Assembly (NCBI GenBank): GCA_031397815.1
Contig: JANNMJ010000045.1
Span: forward strand, 1-49,687
Source: JANNMJ01 sp031397815
GTDB taxonomy: Bacteria > Bacteroidota > Bacteroidia > Cytophagales > Hymenobacteraceae
Length of the DNA stretch: 49,687 nucleotides
Direction: 5' to 3'
The notes beneath the pieces were generated by a model. It saw nothing but the letters and a program-made list of their open reading frames with translations. It ran no database searches and was not told the origin of the DNA. Numbering within the stretch: position 1 is the stretch's first letter; each line of letters opens with the position of its first letter. The position numbers and the translations under genes were made by a program. Below are positions 15,091-25,300 of the stretch, in pieces.

Positions 15091-17142
15091 TTACTCGCGC
15101 ACCAACCGCAGCGTACTCACGCGCTTGCCATCGAACGCACGTACCATATACACTCCCGGCCGCACGTTGTCGAGCGGCAGCGTTAGCTCGGCCACAGCCT
15201 CAGTAGAGGCTTCTACGCGGCGCAGACGCACACCGCGCAGGTCGTAAAGCTCGGCGTAGTGACAGGTGCCGGTTTGGGACGCCATTACCCGTACCGACTG
15301 CGCGGCTGTAGGATTGGGAGCCAGACTCATGGCGCTTCCCGATACTTCATCGAGGTTACCATTGGCCTCGCCCGTAGCAGGGCGTTGGGGCTGACAAGAA
15401 GGGCACCACACCGTTATTGTGTTAGTACAAGACGTCACCAATTGACCAGCACCCGTGCCGGATATGACATTAGTCAGCAGTTGGAAAGACGTCGGTATCG
15501 GCTTATTGGGCGCGCTTTGGTACTCGATTATCACACCGCGCTCCTGTAGGCCGTTATTGCAGCGGCTGAATGGAGTAGCGATCACGTTTTGGGAGCCTAC
15601 TGGAAGTGGATTGGCAGCAAAAAACGAATAATCCCAAAATGGGTTAGTACCTACGAAATAAATTTCCCTACGGTTTATGGTCAGGTCAATGTAGCGCAGA
15701 TCATCAGATGGAATGCGCACCAGCGACGTCGGGCACGTAGGCGTGCCGCCGATGGTAAATGTCTGGCTGATGGGCGTTCCGACGCCACATGCGCCCACGG
15801 CGGCTACGGTCAGCGTGTAGGTTAGGGGCGTGGCGGAAGCGCTGGGTACGCTCAGGGCCACGGTAGCGGCGGGGCCGGTCAGGGTGCTCACGGCACTGGT
15901 CGGGCCGGAGAGAATCGGGGCGGACGCCGTCCAGACGTACCCCGTAACCGTGGTGCCCACTATCGGAGTAGGCGGCGTAACGGTGGCCGTTACCACCGTA
16001 CCCGGCGCAATAACCAGATTGGTAGGCGGGCCGGGCACTGGCGTAATGTTGAACGCCGGGCCGTATAACCAAGCACCGTTGGCGTCGCAGGCGCTGCCGT
16101 TCGCGGTGCGCCGGATGGCGCGTGCGCCCATCGTCACGCGGCGGCCACCGAGGCTGATGGGCACCGTCGTGTTCCAGTACACCATGGGGTTGGCCGATGG
16201 CGGCGGCGGGGTAAAGGCGCTGGTCGTGAGCTGCTGACGCGTCGTGGCATCGAACCAAGCCCATTCCACGGCGGTGGAGCTCGACGAGTACCCCGCCACG
16301 AACGGCGCAACGGCCTGCGTAGCGCACAGCGTGGCGGGCGGGTTGGGGTACGAGAGGTAAGCCAGCGGCTCCACGCCGACCGTGAACTCGATATCGGTGC
16401 TGTAATTAGCCGACAGGCAGAGCGACGAAACGTCGGCGCCTTGCTCCGAAATAGCCTGAAGCTTGGTTTTGATGGTGGCTTCGCTGGCTGAGCCCCACGT
16501 AATGGCGCCGGAAATAACCGGGGTGGCGTCAACTTCCCAATACGTCTGACTACCTGCCCCAGCGCCATTCATCTGCACGATGAAACCGGGCGCCGGATGC
16601 TTAACGCTGGAGTTTCCCATCGTCTCGCGGAAGCGGAGCGTGCGGGTATTACCGAGATTACTCGTATAGGTCACGACGAAATAATGGTATTTGGCCGGGC
16701 GGGAGTTGCTGAACACCCACACATTGGTAGGGCAAACCGTGACGCCCGCATCGCGCCGGGTGCTGACCGACACGCCGCTGACGTTCCAGCCATTCGGCGA
16801 GTAGTTGCCTTTGATGTGGTAGCAATCGGTGCCCGCCACCCATAACGTCGTCGAGACGGCGGCTATTGTCTTGACCGAGCCATTGGGGGCATTTCGGCGC
16901 AATTCCACCGTGCCGGGGGCATCTGGCAGCGGCGCATCCAATGCGGAAGCATCAGCGCCCGATTGGGCACGCTCCAACTTGGCTGGTTCGGCCCACCGGA
17001 TGCGAATGGTCGCGGCAGTGGTCGTGAACTCGCGGCGGCCGGTGCGGTCAGCGGGTGCTTTCACCCCGTCAATCGAATCGGCCCCGATGACCGACCAGTA
17101 GAGGTCCGCTGGCCAATCGGCTACGTGCGTGGTATACGTCAC
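15091..17142 (-). CDS. T9SS-exported multidomain surface protein, body of a phase-variable gene
   Basis: 683 residues from the first in-frame GTG. The true N-terminus is probably further upstream. Beta-rich Ig/PKD-like segments fill 200-500 (for example TVTPPTPIVGTTVTGYVWT, VALSVPSASATPLTYTLTVA). The end is a type A T9SS sorting domain (LAPNPTAAQSVRV, ELYDLRGVRLR, NVRPGVYMVRAFDG). As the sequence stands, the body has no signal peptide: the ATG at 17285 encodes one, but reading from it hits TAA because of a CAGA tetranucleotide tract. Upstream in-frame sequence (to 17320) is open but has no ATG, GTG or TTG. Export would need a change in tract length. Ligand and role are unknown. Confidence 0.75.
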   Translation of the reverse strand: MTYTTHVADWPADLYWSVIGADSIDGVKAPADRTGRREFTTTAATIRIRWAEPAKLERAQSGADASALDAPLPDAPGTVELRRNAPNGSVKTIAAVSTTLWVAGTDCYHIKGNYSPNGWNVSGVSVSTRRDAGVTVCPTNVWVFSNSRPAKYHYFVVTYTSNLGNTRTLRFRETMGNSSVKHPAPGFIVQMNGAGAGSQTYWEVDATPVISGAITWGSASEATIKTKLQAISEQGADVSSLCLSANYSTDIEFTVGVEPLAYLSYPNPPATLCATQAVAPFVAGYSSSSTAVEWAWFDATTRQQLTTSAFTPPPPSANPMVYWNTTVPISLGGRRVTMGARAIRRTANGSACDANGAWLYGPAFNITPVPGPPTNLVIAPGTVVTATVTPPTPIVGTTVTGYVWTASAPILSGPTSAVSTLTGPAATVALSVPSASATPLTYTLTVAAVGACGVGTPISQTFTIGGTPTCPTSLVRIPSDDLRYIDLTINRREIYFVGTNPFWDYSFFAANPLPVGSQNVIATPFSRCNNGLQERGVIIEYQSAPNKPIPTSFQLLTNVISGTGAGQLVTSCTNTITVWCPSCQPQRPATGEANGNLDEVSGSAMSLAPNPTAAQSVRVMASQTGTCHYAELYDLRGVRLRRVEASTEAVAELTLPLDNVRPGVYMVRAFDGKRVSTLRLVRE

Positions 17143-17285
17143 CCAATCGCCGGTTTTAACGCCCGCCGGGCCAGTCAGCAGCGAACCGCCGACGGGTTTT
17201 TGAGCGCTTTGCGCCCAAGTTGCTCCGCTGCTTAGCAGACAGACAGACAGACAGACAGAGCCTGTCGGGATAACAAGTTTCTCAT
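17143..17285 (-). other. Out-of-frame signal-peptide segment of the phase-variable gene
   Basis: ATG 17285 begins MRNLLSRQALSVCLSVC and then stops at TAA after the repeat tract. With seven tetranucleotide units instead of six (or with four) the frame continues as LLSSGATWAQSAQ into the body at 17142. That gives a textbook signal peptide with cleavage after WAQ. A -7 box lies about 55 bases upstream. An assembly error in the tract is the main alternative. Confidence 0.7.
17236..17259. repeat. (CAGA)6 simple sequence repeat
   Basis: Six perfect tetranucleotide units (TCTG on the coding strand) lie inside the signal-peptide coding region. Because four is not a multiple of three, each gain or loss shifts frame. 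Four, seven or ten units give the open configuration; six is closed. Confidence 0.9.
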
Positions 17286-17313
17286 CGCGAAAAACAGTAA
17301 ACGTGGAAAAGAA

Positions 17314-17333
17314 AGCATCTCATTGTTAAGATG
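17314..17333 (-). other. Small hairpin at the predicted 5' end of the phase-variable mRNA
   Basis: GCATCT and AGATGC form a perfect 6-base stem with an 8-base loop, starting at the predicted transcription start. It could stabilise the 5' end; no family is recognised. Confidence 0.3.
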
Positions 17334-17339
17334 CCGCAA

Positions 17340-17347
17340 CAAACATA
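17340..17347 (-). promoter_or_regulatory. -7 promoter box for the phase-variable gene
   Basis: On the minus strand TATGTTTG is a full match to TAnnTTTG, followed by start ATG 17285 after about 55 bases. The upstream -33 zone is T-rich (TATTTTTTT) rather than a clear TTTG. It supports the ATG at 17285 as the authentic start. Confidence 0.5.
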
Positions 17348-18050
17348 GGCAATAATTTTAAAAAAATACTCGGAATGATTTTACGACGAAAGAGCACTCC
17401 CGACCGCGCCTTATCATCGGTGCGCGTACCACTTTCCTTCGCTAACTGCCGCCCCACCAGCGCCCCGCCGAGGGAGATGACGCGGCATACGGCCGCTCAC
17501 CGGCACCAGCGGCTGGTGGGGGTTCAACGTGATTGTTATCACCTTTCCCTTCGCCCGGCAACCCATCCCCACGTTCGCCGGTACAACGCGGGCGATACGG
17601 CACGGGGAATCGCCTCGATTGCTTTTTTGAAGATACGGCTCGTCGCCAACGGCGCTGATTCGGGTATTGCCGCTGCGCTAATCAAGCGTCGGCGGTTGCC
17701 TTTGCTCTTTCTCATTGTATGATTTACCGCCTCAACCCGTTGAGCTACTGTGCGCTCACCGCCGCCGCCGCCCGACCGGGACCGGTTTCGGTGGTTTCAG
17801 CCCGAAAGCATCGGCTCGGCAGGGAAGGCTGGCAGCAATTGCCGAATGTTGAGCGGCGGTTTTCAAGCCACATCAATCGGGCAGACGGGCACCGTAAGGT
17901 TGAGGGAATTACTTTCGTAGCGGCGGCCCGAACCGGTTACCGCCGCCGACGGTCGGTTTTTGTCGCCGGCTTTTCAGATTCTGTTTCAGATTCTGGTTCC
18001 GCTTTCCGTTCCGCTTTACTCACTGCAAGTCGTTGCGGTCGCTTACCCCA
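17348..18050. other. Long divergent intergenic region, no convincing gene
   Basis: About 700 bases between the minus-strand secreted-protein promoter and the plus-strand pirin-like gene. Short open frames here lack family features and are rejected. It holds a perfect odd palindrome CACCAGCGGCTGGTG (17504-17518). A minus-strand stretch near 17733-17762 resembles the 5' half of a tRNA (GTAGCTCAACGGGTTGAG) but has no anticodon or T arm. There is an ATTACTTTCG promoter-like stretch near 17909, and a CAGATTCTG-type short repeat near 17975. Nothing else is recognised. Confidence 0.5.
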
Positions 18051-18770
18051 ATGATCCAGCATACGCCCGGCACTATTTATCTGGCTGACCAGCGCGAAGC
18101 GCTCATCACCACCCTCTCGCGGCGCTTTCGCACGTTTGGTGGCAGCAGCGGGGCTGCGGAAGCGGCAAAACCGCCCTTTGGCGCGCTGTGCGCCTTCAAC
18201 GAAGAAACCCTGATGCCGGCGCAGCGCGTCACGATTCACGCCGAGCGGGCGGGTTACGTGGTGGTGGTGCCCGTGACGGGCACGCTGTGGGTGAGCGGCC
18301 AGATCGGCACCGACGACGGGCTGGAAATCGATTTAGAAACGGTGCTCCTGCTCCCCGTAGCCGCGCAAAGCACCGTGACTTTTGCGAACCCCTACGGCAC
18401 CGAAACCCTCACGTTTCTGCATATGTGGCTGAAAGGGCGCACGGTTTTCGGGCCGGTCACGCCGCACCGGTTTCCGTTTTCGTCCGCCGCGCTCAATAAT
18501 CAGCTGCACGAAATCGTGCCGGGCGTGAACAAGGGACAACGCTGGCTGCCGTTCTCGCTACGTCTGGGGCGGTTCGACGGGCGCCAGAAAACGCGCTGCT
18601 CGCTCCAGAATTCCGACGATCATTTCTTCACCTACATCCTCGCCGGGACGTTCGAGATCGACGGTCGGCTCCTGCACGAGCACGATGCACTGGCGCTGTG
18701 GGGTTTGGAAGAGGTGGAAATCGAAGCCCTCAGCCACGACGCCCTGCTGCTGGTTATGGTGGTGAAGTAG
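18051..18770 (+). CDS. Pirin-like bicupin protein
   Basis: 239 residues from ATG 18051; the open frame continues six codons upstream, but the family N-terminus is HTPGTIYLADQR. A first cupin (about 40-130: PFGALCAFNEETLMPAQRV) and a degenerate second cupin (about 150-239: KTRCSLQNSDDHFFTYILAG, LLHEHDALALWGLEEVEIEA) match the short Bacteroidota pirin-related family. Pirins are iron-binding cytoplasmic proteins, some with quercetinase activity. The metal ligands are not all identifiable here, so activity is uncertain. It precedes the CCA enzyme gene by 68 bases. Confidence 0.65.
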   Translation: MIQHTPGTIYLADQREALITTLSRRFRTFGGSSGAAEAAKPPFGALCAFNEETLMPAQRVTIHAERAGYVVVVPVTGTLWVSGQIGTDDGLEIDLETVLLLPVAAQSTVTFANPYGTETLTFLHMWLKGRTVFGPVTPHRFPFSSAALNNQLHEIVPGVNKGQRWLPFSLRLGRFDGRQKTRCSLQNSDDHFFTYILAGTFEIDGRLLHEHDALALWGLEEVEIEALSHDALLLVMVVK

Positions 18771-18823
18771 GCTCTTTGGCAGCTCGGAAGCTGGTGAAAA
18801 GCCACGGGGCGAGCGCGCATAGC

Positions 18824-18831
18824 GACCTTTG
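18824..18831 (+). promoter_or_regulatory. Possible -7 box for the CCA enzyme gene
   Basis: GACCTTTG differs from TAnnTTTG at the first base only. It ends 7 bases before the chosen ATG, so transcription would start near the initiation codon and give a leaderless mRNA. Support is weak. Confidence 0.25.
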
Positions 18832-18838
18832 CCGCCCT

Positions 18839-20338
18839 ATGTCGGCGCCTACGCATCCTACCCTCCCTTCAGACCAGTCCATTTTCCGCACCATCGCCGC
18901 TGCTGCTACCGCGCTGGGGCAGCCGACTTACGTCGTCGGCGGCTACGTCCGCGACCGGGCGCTTGGGCGGCCGAGTAAGGACGTCGACGTCGTGACCATT
19001 GGCGACGGTATTCGGCTGGCGCGGGCCGTAGCGAAGGCGCTGCCGGGGAAGGCCACAGTGAGCGTTTTCCAGAGCTTCGGCACCGCGCAGGTAAAATATG
19101 AGGGCGGCGAAGTGGAGTTTGTGGGCGCCCGAAAGGAGAGCTACCGGGGCGAATCGCGGAAGCCCGACGTGGAGCCGGGCACGCTGGAAGACGACCTCGC
19201 GCGGCGCGATTTCACCATTAACGCCCTCGCCCTGAGCCTCAACGAAGCCGATTTCGGCACCATCGTCGACCAATACGACGGCTTGTCGGACCTCAGCAGC
19301 AAAACCATCCGCACGCCCCTCGACCCCGATATCACCTTCTCCGACGACCCCCTGCGGATGCTGCGCGCCGTGCGGTTCGCGACGCAATTGGGGTTTGATA
19401 TCGAGCCGGATACGTTCGATGCGCTCGCTCGCAACAAAGACCGCCTCGCGATCATCTCGCAGGAGCGTATCACCGACGAGGTCAACAAAATCATCCTCGC
19501 GCAGAAGCCGAGCTACGGGTTCAAGCTCCTCTTCCAGACCGGCCTGCTCCACCTGATTCTGCCGCAAATGGTAGCGCTGCACGGCGTGGAAAAAGTGGGC
19601 AAGCACGCCCACAAAGATAATTTTTACCACACCCTCCAAGTCCTCGACAACTTGGTGGCCGCCCAGCCCGGCGCCAGCCTGTGGCTGCGGTGGGCCGCCC
19701 TGCTGCACGATATCGCCAAGCCCGCCACCAAGCGCTACTACCCCGCGCAGGGCTGGACTTTCCACGGGCACGAGGAAAAAGGAGCCCGTTGGGTGCCCGG
19801 CATCTTCACGAAGCTCAAGCTGCCGCTCGGCGAGGAGATGCGGTTTGTGCAGAAGCTCGTGCGCCTCCACCTGCGGCCGATTGCGCTGGTGAAGGAAATC
19901 GTGACCGATTCGGCCGTCCGGCGCCTCCTTTTTGAGGCTGGCGACGACGTAGACCAGCTCATGCAGCTCTGCCGCGCCGACATCACGAGTAAGGATTCGA
20001 CCAAAGTCGAGCGCTACCTCCGCAACTTCGGCGAGGTCGAGCGCAAGCTCCGCGAGGTAGAGGAAAAGGACAGCCTGCGCAATTTCCAGCCCGCCCTCAC
20101 CGGCGACGATATTATGCACGTCTTCGGCCTGAAACCGTCGCGCACCGTCGGCGAGCTGAAAGGCCTCGTGATGGAAGCCATCCTCGAAGGCCACGTCCGC
20201 AACGACCGCGACGCCGGCCTCGCGTGGCTCGTGCCCGAGGCTGATAAGCGCGGGCTGGCGGTGGTGGCGGAATTACTGCCGCGCACCGAGCAGCCTACGC
20301 CGGAAGACCAAGCGGAAAATTCGTCGCTTCCGAGCTGA
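18839..20338 (+). CDS. cca: CCA tRNA nucleotidyltransferase with HD domain
   Basis: 499 residues from ATG 18839; the frame is open further upstream but that part overlaps the pirin gene. Nucleotidyltransferase motifs are GGYVRD at 34-39 and DVD at 48-50 (metal-binding Asp48 and Asp50). RRDFTINALA (about residue 122) and the tRNA/ATP-binding region DDPLRMLRAVRFATQ follow. An HD domain has FYHTLQVLDN and LLHDIAKP. The enzyme adds or repairs the 3' CCA of tRNAs in the cytoplasm. The HD part may give phosphodiesterase activity, as in some homologues. Confidence 0.92.
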   Translation: MSAPTHPTLPSDQSIFRTIAAAATALGQPTYVVGGYVRDRALGRPSKDVDVVTIGDGIRLARAVAKALPGKATVSVFQSFGTAQVKYEGGEVEFVGARKESYRGESRKPDVEPGTLEDDLARRDFTINALALSLNEADFGTIVDQYDGLSDLSSKTIRTPLDPDITFSDDPLRMLRAVRFATQLGFDIEPDTFDALARNKDRLAIISQERITDEVNKIILAQKPSYGFKLLFQTGLLHLILPQMVALHGVEKVGKHAHKDNFYHTLQVLDNLVAAQPGASLWLRWAALLHDIAKPATKRYYPAQGWTFHGHEEKGARWVPGIFTKLKLPLGEEMRFVQKLVRLHLRPIALVKEIVTDSAVRRLLFEAGDDVDQLMQLCRADITSKDSTKVERYLRNFGEVERKLREVEEKDSLRNFQPALTGDDIMHVFGLKPSRTVGELKGLVMEAILEGHVRNDRDAGLAWLVPEADKRGLAVVAELLPRTEQPTPEDQAENSSLPS

Positions 20339-20391
20339 AAAAGCCGAAAAGCCAGCGGAATAAATTCTGCTGACACACGCCAGTCGAGGCG

Positions 20392-22257
20392 CTAATACGC
20401 CCGCCCGTCCTTCTTCTCGTAGAAATTCAGGAAGGCGCGGTTGACCACTTTCGTCCCGCCGGGCGTGGGGTAATGGCCGGTGAAATACCAGTCGCCGCTG
20501 TGCTGCGGGCAGGCGCGGTGCAGGTCTTCGACGGTTTGGAAGAGGACGCGGACGCGGGCTTTGACGTCGCGCGCCGTGACAAGCTGCGCGATTTCGGCGC
20601 TGATTTCATCCGGCGTGAAGCGCGCGTACAGGTCTTCGACGAAGTTGCGCTCATCGAGGGTGTTGGCGGCGGCGGCGGCGCGGCACTGCTCGTAAGTCTC
20701 GGCGAGAAGGTGGCTTTGCTCGGTCTTTTTCAGGAGCGAAAGCAACGCGCGGAACGCCACGAACTCGCGCAGATTGCTCATATCGATGCCGTAGCAATCC
20801 GGGTAGCGGATTTGGGGCGCGCACGAAACGATGATGATTTCCTTCGGTTCGAGGCGGTCGAGGAGACGGACGATGCTTTTTTCGAGCGTCGTGCCGCGCA
20901 CAATCGAGTCGTCGAGGACGACGACCGTGTCGATTCCCGGACGCACGATGCCATACGTGGTGTCGTAAACGTGCGAGACGAGGTCGTTGCGGTGGGCGTT
21001 GTCAGTGATGAAGGTGCGCAGCTTTGCGTCCTTGATGACGAGCTTTTCGGCGCGCGGCCGGACGCTGAGCGCCGCATCATCTCCCCCTTGACGGGCAGTG
21101 GCGAGGTGTGCTTCGAGGCCTTGCATCAGGCCGAGCCACGCGGTTTCGGCGGTGTTCGGGATGTAGGAGAAAATGGTGTTGGCGAAATCGTGCCCGACGG
21201 CGGCGAGAATCGCCGGGGTCAGCAGACGGCCCATTTCCTTGCGCTCGTGGTAAATCTGCGGGTCGTTGCCGCGCGAGAAATAAATCCGCTCAAAGGAGCA
21301 CGAACGACGCTCGCGGGCGGGCTGAATCTCGGCTTCCCGCCAAGTGCCATCCTTTTCTATAATGAGCGCGCAACCAGGGGTCAGCTCCCGAATATCGTCG
21401 TAAGCGACGCCGAAAGCTGTTTTTATGGCGGGTTTTTCCGACGCTACCACCACCACTTCGTCATCAGCATAATAATACGCCGGGCGAATACCGTTCGGGT
21501 CGCGCACGACGAACGACGCGCCGTAGCCCGTGAGGCCCGCCATGGCGTAACCGCCGTCGAAGTCCTTACACGCCCGTTGCAGCACGCGCTGCAAGTCGAG
21601 GTTCGCTTCAATCAGCGCCGAAATCTCGCCGTTTTCGTGCCCTTGATATTTATATTGAGCGAAAAGCGCCTGATTTTCTTCGTCGAGAAAATGGCCTATT
21701 TTTTCGAGCACCGTAATCGTGTCGCCCGTCTGACGCGGGTGCTGCCCCAGCGAGACGAGCTTATCGAACAGCTCATCGACGTTCGTCATATTGAAATTCC
21801 CCGCCACTGCCAGCGACCGCGACCGCCAATTGTTCTCGCGCACCCGCGGGTGGCACGTATTGAGCGAGTTGGTGCCGTGCGTGCCGTAGCGCAGGTGCCC
21901 GAGGTACACATCGCCGAGGAGCGGCAGGTGGCGCTTGAGCCATTCCGAATCTTCGTATTCCTGCGGATGCCGACGGCGCAGCTTCTCCACCTGCTTCCCA
22001 ACCCGGCCGAAAATCGCCTCAATCGCGCGCTGCTTGATGGAGCGGTAGCGCGTGAGGTACTCGATGCCCGGCTCGACTTCGATTTTGATACTCGCCACGC
22101 CCGCACCGTCCTGGCCGCGATTGTGCTGCTTTTCCATCAGCAGATGGAGCTTGTGAATGCCGTAAAGCGCGGAGCCGTACTTATCCTGGTAATACGAAAG
22201 CGGTTTGCGCAGACGGAGCAGCGCAATGCCGCACTCGTGCTTGATGACGTCGGACAC
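20392..22257 (-). CDS. purF: Amidophosphoribosyltransferase, long Bacteroidota PurF type
   Basis: 622 residues from GTG 22257, chosen so that the N-terminal nucleophile Cys9 lies in KHECGIAL as in this subfamily. The glutaminase half has HNRGQDGAG, GHLRYGTHG and NFNMTNVDELF. A phosphoribosyltransferase half has the PRPP loop VVVLDDSIVRGTT near residue 445. It makes phosphoribosylamine from PRPP and glutamine, the first step of purine synthesis. The protein is longer than classical PurF (about 500 residues), with an insertion near 85-110 (VEKLRRRHPQEYEDSEW). Bacteroidota often carry this form beside a classical copy, so a specialised role is possible. Confidence 0.82.
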   Translation of the reverse strand: MSDVIKHECGIALLRLRKPLSYYQDKYGSALYGIHKLHLLMEKQHNRGQDGAGVASIKIEVEPGIEYLTRYRSIKQRAIEAIFGRVGKQVEKLRRRHPQEYEDSEWLKRHLPLLGDVYLGHLRYGTHGTNSLNTCHPRVRENNWRSRSLAVAGNFNMTNVDELFDKLVSLGQHPRQTGDTITVLEKIGHFLDEENQALFAQYKYQGHENGEISALIEANLDLQRVLQRACKDFDGGYAMAGLTGYGASFVVRDPNGIRPAYYYADDEVVVVASEKPAIKTAFGVAYDDIRELTPGCALIIEKDGTWREAEIQPARERRSCSFERIYFSRGNDPQIYHERKEMGRLLTPAILAAVGHDFANTIFSYIPNTAETAWLGLMQGLEAHLATARQGGDDAALSVRPRAEKLVIKDAKLRTFITDNAHRNDLVSHVYDTTYGIVRPGIDTVVVLDDSIVRGTTLEKSIVRLLDRLEPKEIIIVSCAPQIRYPDCYGIDMSNLREFVAFRALLSLLKKTEQSHLLAETYEQCRAAAAANTLDERNFVEDLYARFTPDEISAEIAQLVTARDVKARVRVLFQTVEDLHRACPQHSGDWYFTGHYPTPGGTKVVNRAFLNFYEKKDGRAY

Positions 22258-22356
22258 GGAGAGAGAGCGAGTTGATTGGCGCCGCGAAGTTCGGGCGTGG
22301 CACACGGACCGGCGCCGATGCGACGGCCATTTTCTGTAAACCGCGCCGCCGCGCTC

Positions 22357-25300
22357 TTAGCTCCCCGGCTCGGCGAGGGGCAGGGTCAGCCAGAACGTGG
22401 TGCCTTCGGTTTCGGTGGTATCGAACCAAAGCTGCCCGCCAGCGCCTTCCACGGCCCGTTTCGCCACCGCCAGCCCAATCCCCGACCCGCTGAACTTCGT
22501 CGAGAAGTTCGGCACGAATACTTTCGGCCGAACCGCTTCCGGGATGCCCGCGCCGTTGTCGTGAATCCCGACGCGCACTTTCGCGTCGCCTTCGCGGCCC
22601 ACGGTGGCGCGCACGAGCGGCACACGGTCGTCGGGGATGGATTGCAGGGCGTTGATGAGCAGGTTGTTGAACGTGCGAACGAGGAGGCTACGGTCGGCCA
22701 TAATCCACGCTTCCGGCAGCTCCGTATCGACGGGCGTGTTGGCGGTGCCGGGGTGCAAATCGAGGCAATGGCGGAGCAGGGCGAGCAAATCGACGCGCTC
22801 CGGCCGTGGTTCGGGGAGCGAGGTGAACGAGGAGAACGACGACGCGATATCGCTCAGCGTATCAATCTGCGTGATGAGCGTCTGGCTGACTTTATCGATG
22901 ACGCTTTCGGCATTTTGCCGTCCGTCGTGCACCACCCGCTGGAGGTATTGCAGCGAGAGCTTCATTGGCGTAAGCGGGTTTTTGATCTCGTGGGCTACCT
23001 GCCGGGCCATTTCGCGCCACGCGGCTTCCTGCGTCCGCGTCGCCAATTCCTGCCGACTTGCTTCGAGCTTCGCCAACATTTGGTTGTACTCGCCGACGAG
23101 GAGGCCGATCTCATCCGGCGCTTCGTAGGCGAGGCGCTCGTTTTGGTCCGAAGTAAGGCTCGTGTATTTCAGCTTCTGCGCCAGCAGCTTGAGCGGCGCC
23201 GTGAGCACCCGCGACGCGATGAACGTAATCAGCACGAACACGATGAACATCAGCGTGAAAATGTTCATCATCGTCGTCACCAATTCCGTCAGCTTCGTAT
23301 CGAGCGCTTGGGCTGAGTTGAAGAACGGGATGCCGATATACCCCGCCACGCGCCCACTTATGCCGACCGCCGCCGGGTCGGGCACGGGCAGATACAGGGC
23401 GTTGAATGTCAGCAGGCCCGCGTGTTCGGGCAGCAGCACGCGCGGCTGTCCGCGCTCGTGCAGAGCCGCTACCGCCGCCGGATTGATGATTTTCGAGAGC
23501 GCCCCGGTCTCAAAAAGGAGCGGCTGCGACGAGGTAAGGAGCTGGCCACCGGGGTCGAAAAGCAGGACGTCGGTTTCCGACAAATCGGCTACATCGTTCG
23601 CCAGCTCCGTCAGGGCTTCGCGACCCTCGGCGCGGGCTTGCGTGTAGCGGCCCGCCCGCATCAGGTTTTGCTGCACCCGGGCGCCGCGCTGCTGATACGC
23701 GGCCACCAGATCGCGCTCCGAAGCGGAGGTGCTGATGGCCACGGTCGCGGCGCTCACCACCAGCAGCGGCACCAGCGTGCCGACGTTGAGGAGCACCTGA
23801 ATCTTGGTGCTGAGGCTCGCTTGGAGGCGGTTAGTCGTCCGGCGCCGTCCGGCCGCCAGTATCACAACCGTGACGCCCGCCGTGGTCGCCAGTAAGTGTA
23901 GCAGGAACAGAAATGAGAAGTTCGAGAGCACATCACCGGCCGTGTAAGCCGGGGTGCTGAGCACGAGCGTGGTGCGCGGCCCTGCCTTCCGCCCGACGTG
24001 GTGGAAGCCCGCGTTCGTCAGGCCGTCGGCATAAAAACCGGGGGTTTTCATCAGCGCCGCGTTCGGCCCCCAACCCGAATAATCCACCTCTCCTTCCGAC
24101 GCCACCAGCCCCGCCGGGCCGAACACCGCGTACGAAAACGGCCGCGTGGGCGCCGGACCAGTCGGGGGCGCATATTTCTGATCGACCAGCAATTCCGGCA
24201 CGACACTGTACGGGTTCAGCTTTTTCAGGCTCAGCTCCAGCACAATCGTGGGCGGCGCCGTGGAGACCCGCGCCACTTCCGGCAGCCGCATCACTTTCAC
24301 ATAGCGCCGGGCGGCGAGGGTGCGCGCATCGGCCAGCAGCCACAACCCGACGTGTTCCGTGGGACGCGCGAACCGCCCCAGCCGTCGCCGGAGCAGCCCG
24401 AGGGAGTTGGCGGTATCCTGCACGGGAATCCCGTATTCGTGGCCCGCGCCGTCGAAGAAGCGGACGCCGGTTTCGTACTGCGTGAAATAATCGCGCAGAT
24501 AATATTTCACGATTTTCTGCCGCGCAATATCCGGCCGCTGAAATGGCCCCGTAAGCGTGCGCCGCACGAGCGGATCGGCAGCAATTTTTTCCGCGACTTC
24601 TTCCAGCAGAAACTCGCTCAACACATCGTGCTCCACGAGCAAGCTCGAAGCCAGCCGCTGCTCGGCGGCGCGGAGCTGACGGTCGTAATGGCGCTTCTGC
24701 GCTAGTGCGCCCACCAGCGCCCACAGCGCCACGGCGGCAAACAGAAACACCGTCTGCGGGTAGCTCACGCCGCGCGCCCGTTGGCGCTCACGCACCACCA
24801 GCACCCCTTTGGCGAAGAGCAGCGTCAGGGCCACCAACGCCAACAGATGACTGCCGAGCCAGAACGCCCCGACCCACGCCGCCATCTCTCCGGCCAATAA
24901 TAACCGCCACACCCGGCCGCGCAACGTACCGGGCAGCAGCTCGCTGCCGGTGCTGGTGAGCACGAAAAGCGCGACGCCCGCTACCGAGCTATGCACCACC
25001 AGCAGGACGGCCAACAGCAGCTTCAGCCACGTCAGTTTGACGCTCTGCGTGACGTCGAGGTCGAGCTGCGAGTTCGCGAAGATGTCCATGTACACCTGAT
25101 ACCGGTACCACAGCAGCGCGCCCATCAGCCCTAGCATCAGCAGCGCGCCCACCATCCGCATCAGTGGAGAAAGACGGCGGCGCCACGCTTTCAGACTGAT
25201 TTCACCCCGTCGGCGGAACCAGCGCAGGAGCAGCCATGCCGCCACCGCTTCCAGCCCAGCGTTGAGGAGCTGGTCGCCGAGGGAAGGCGCTAGCCACGAG

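Noticed and set aside
17690..17770. tRNA gene on the minus strand
   Set aside because: Only a D-arm-like GTAGCTCAACGGGTTGAG is present. No matching anticodon stem, T-arm GGTTC or acceptor closure could be built.
17375..18050. Two short plus-strand open frames in the divergent gap
   Set aside because: Compositions are unlike proteins of the neighbourhood, no domain is recognised, and the starts are arbitrary.
20345..20380. Terminator between cca and purF
   Set aside because: An AGCGGAAT/ATTCTGCT stem exists but is short, has a mismatch and no T-run on either side.
20473..22275. 600-codon plus-strand frame opposite purF
   Set aside because: It is the antisense of a clear amidophosphoribosyltransferase, a common artefact of high GC content.
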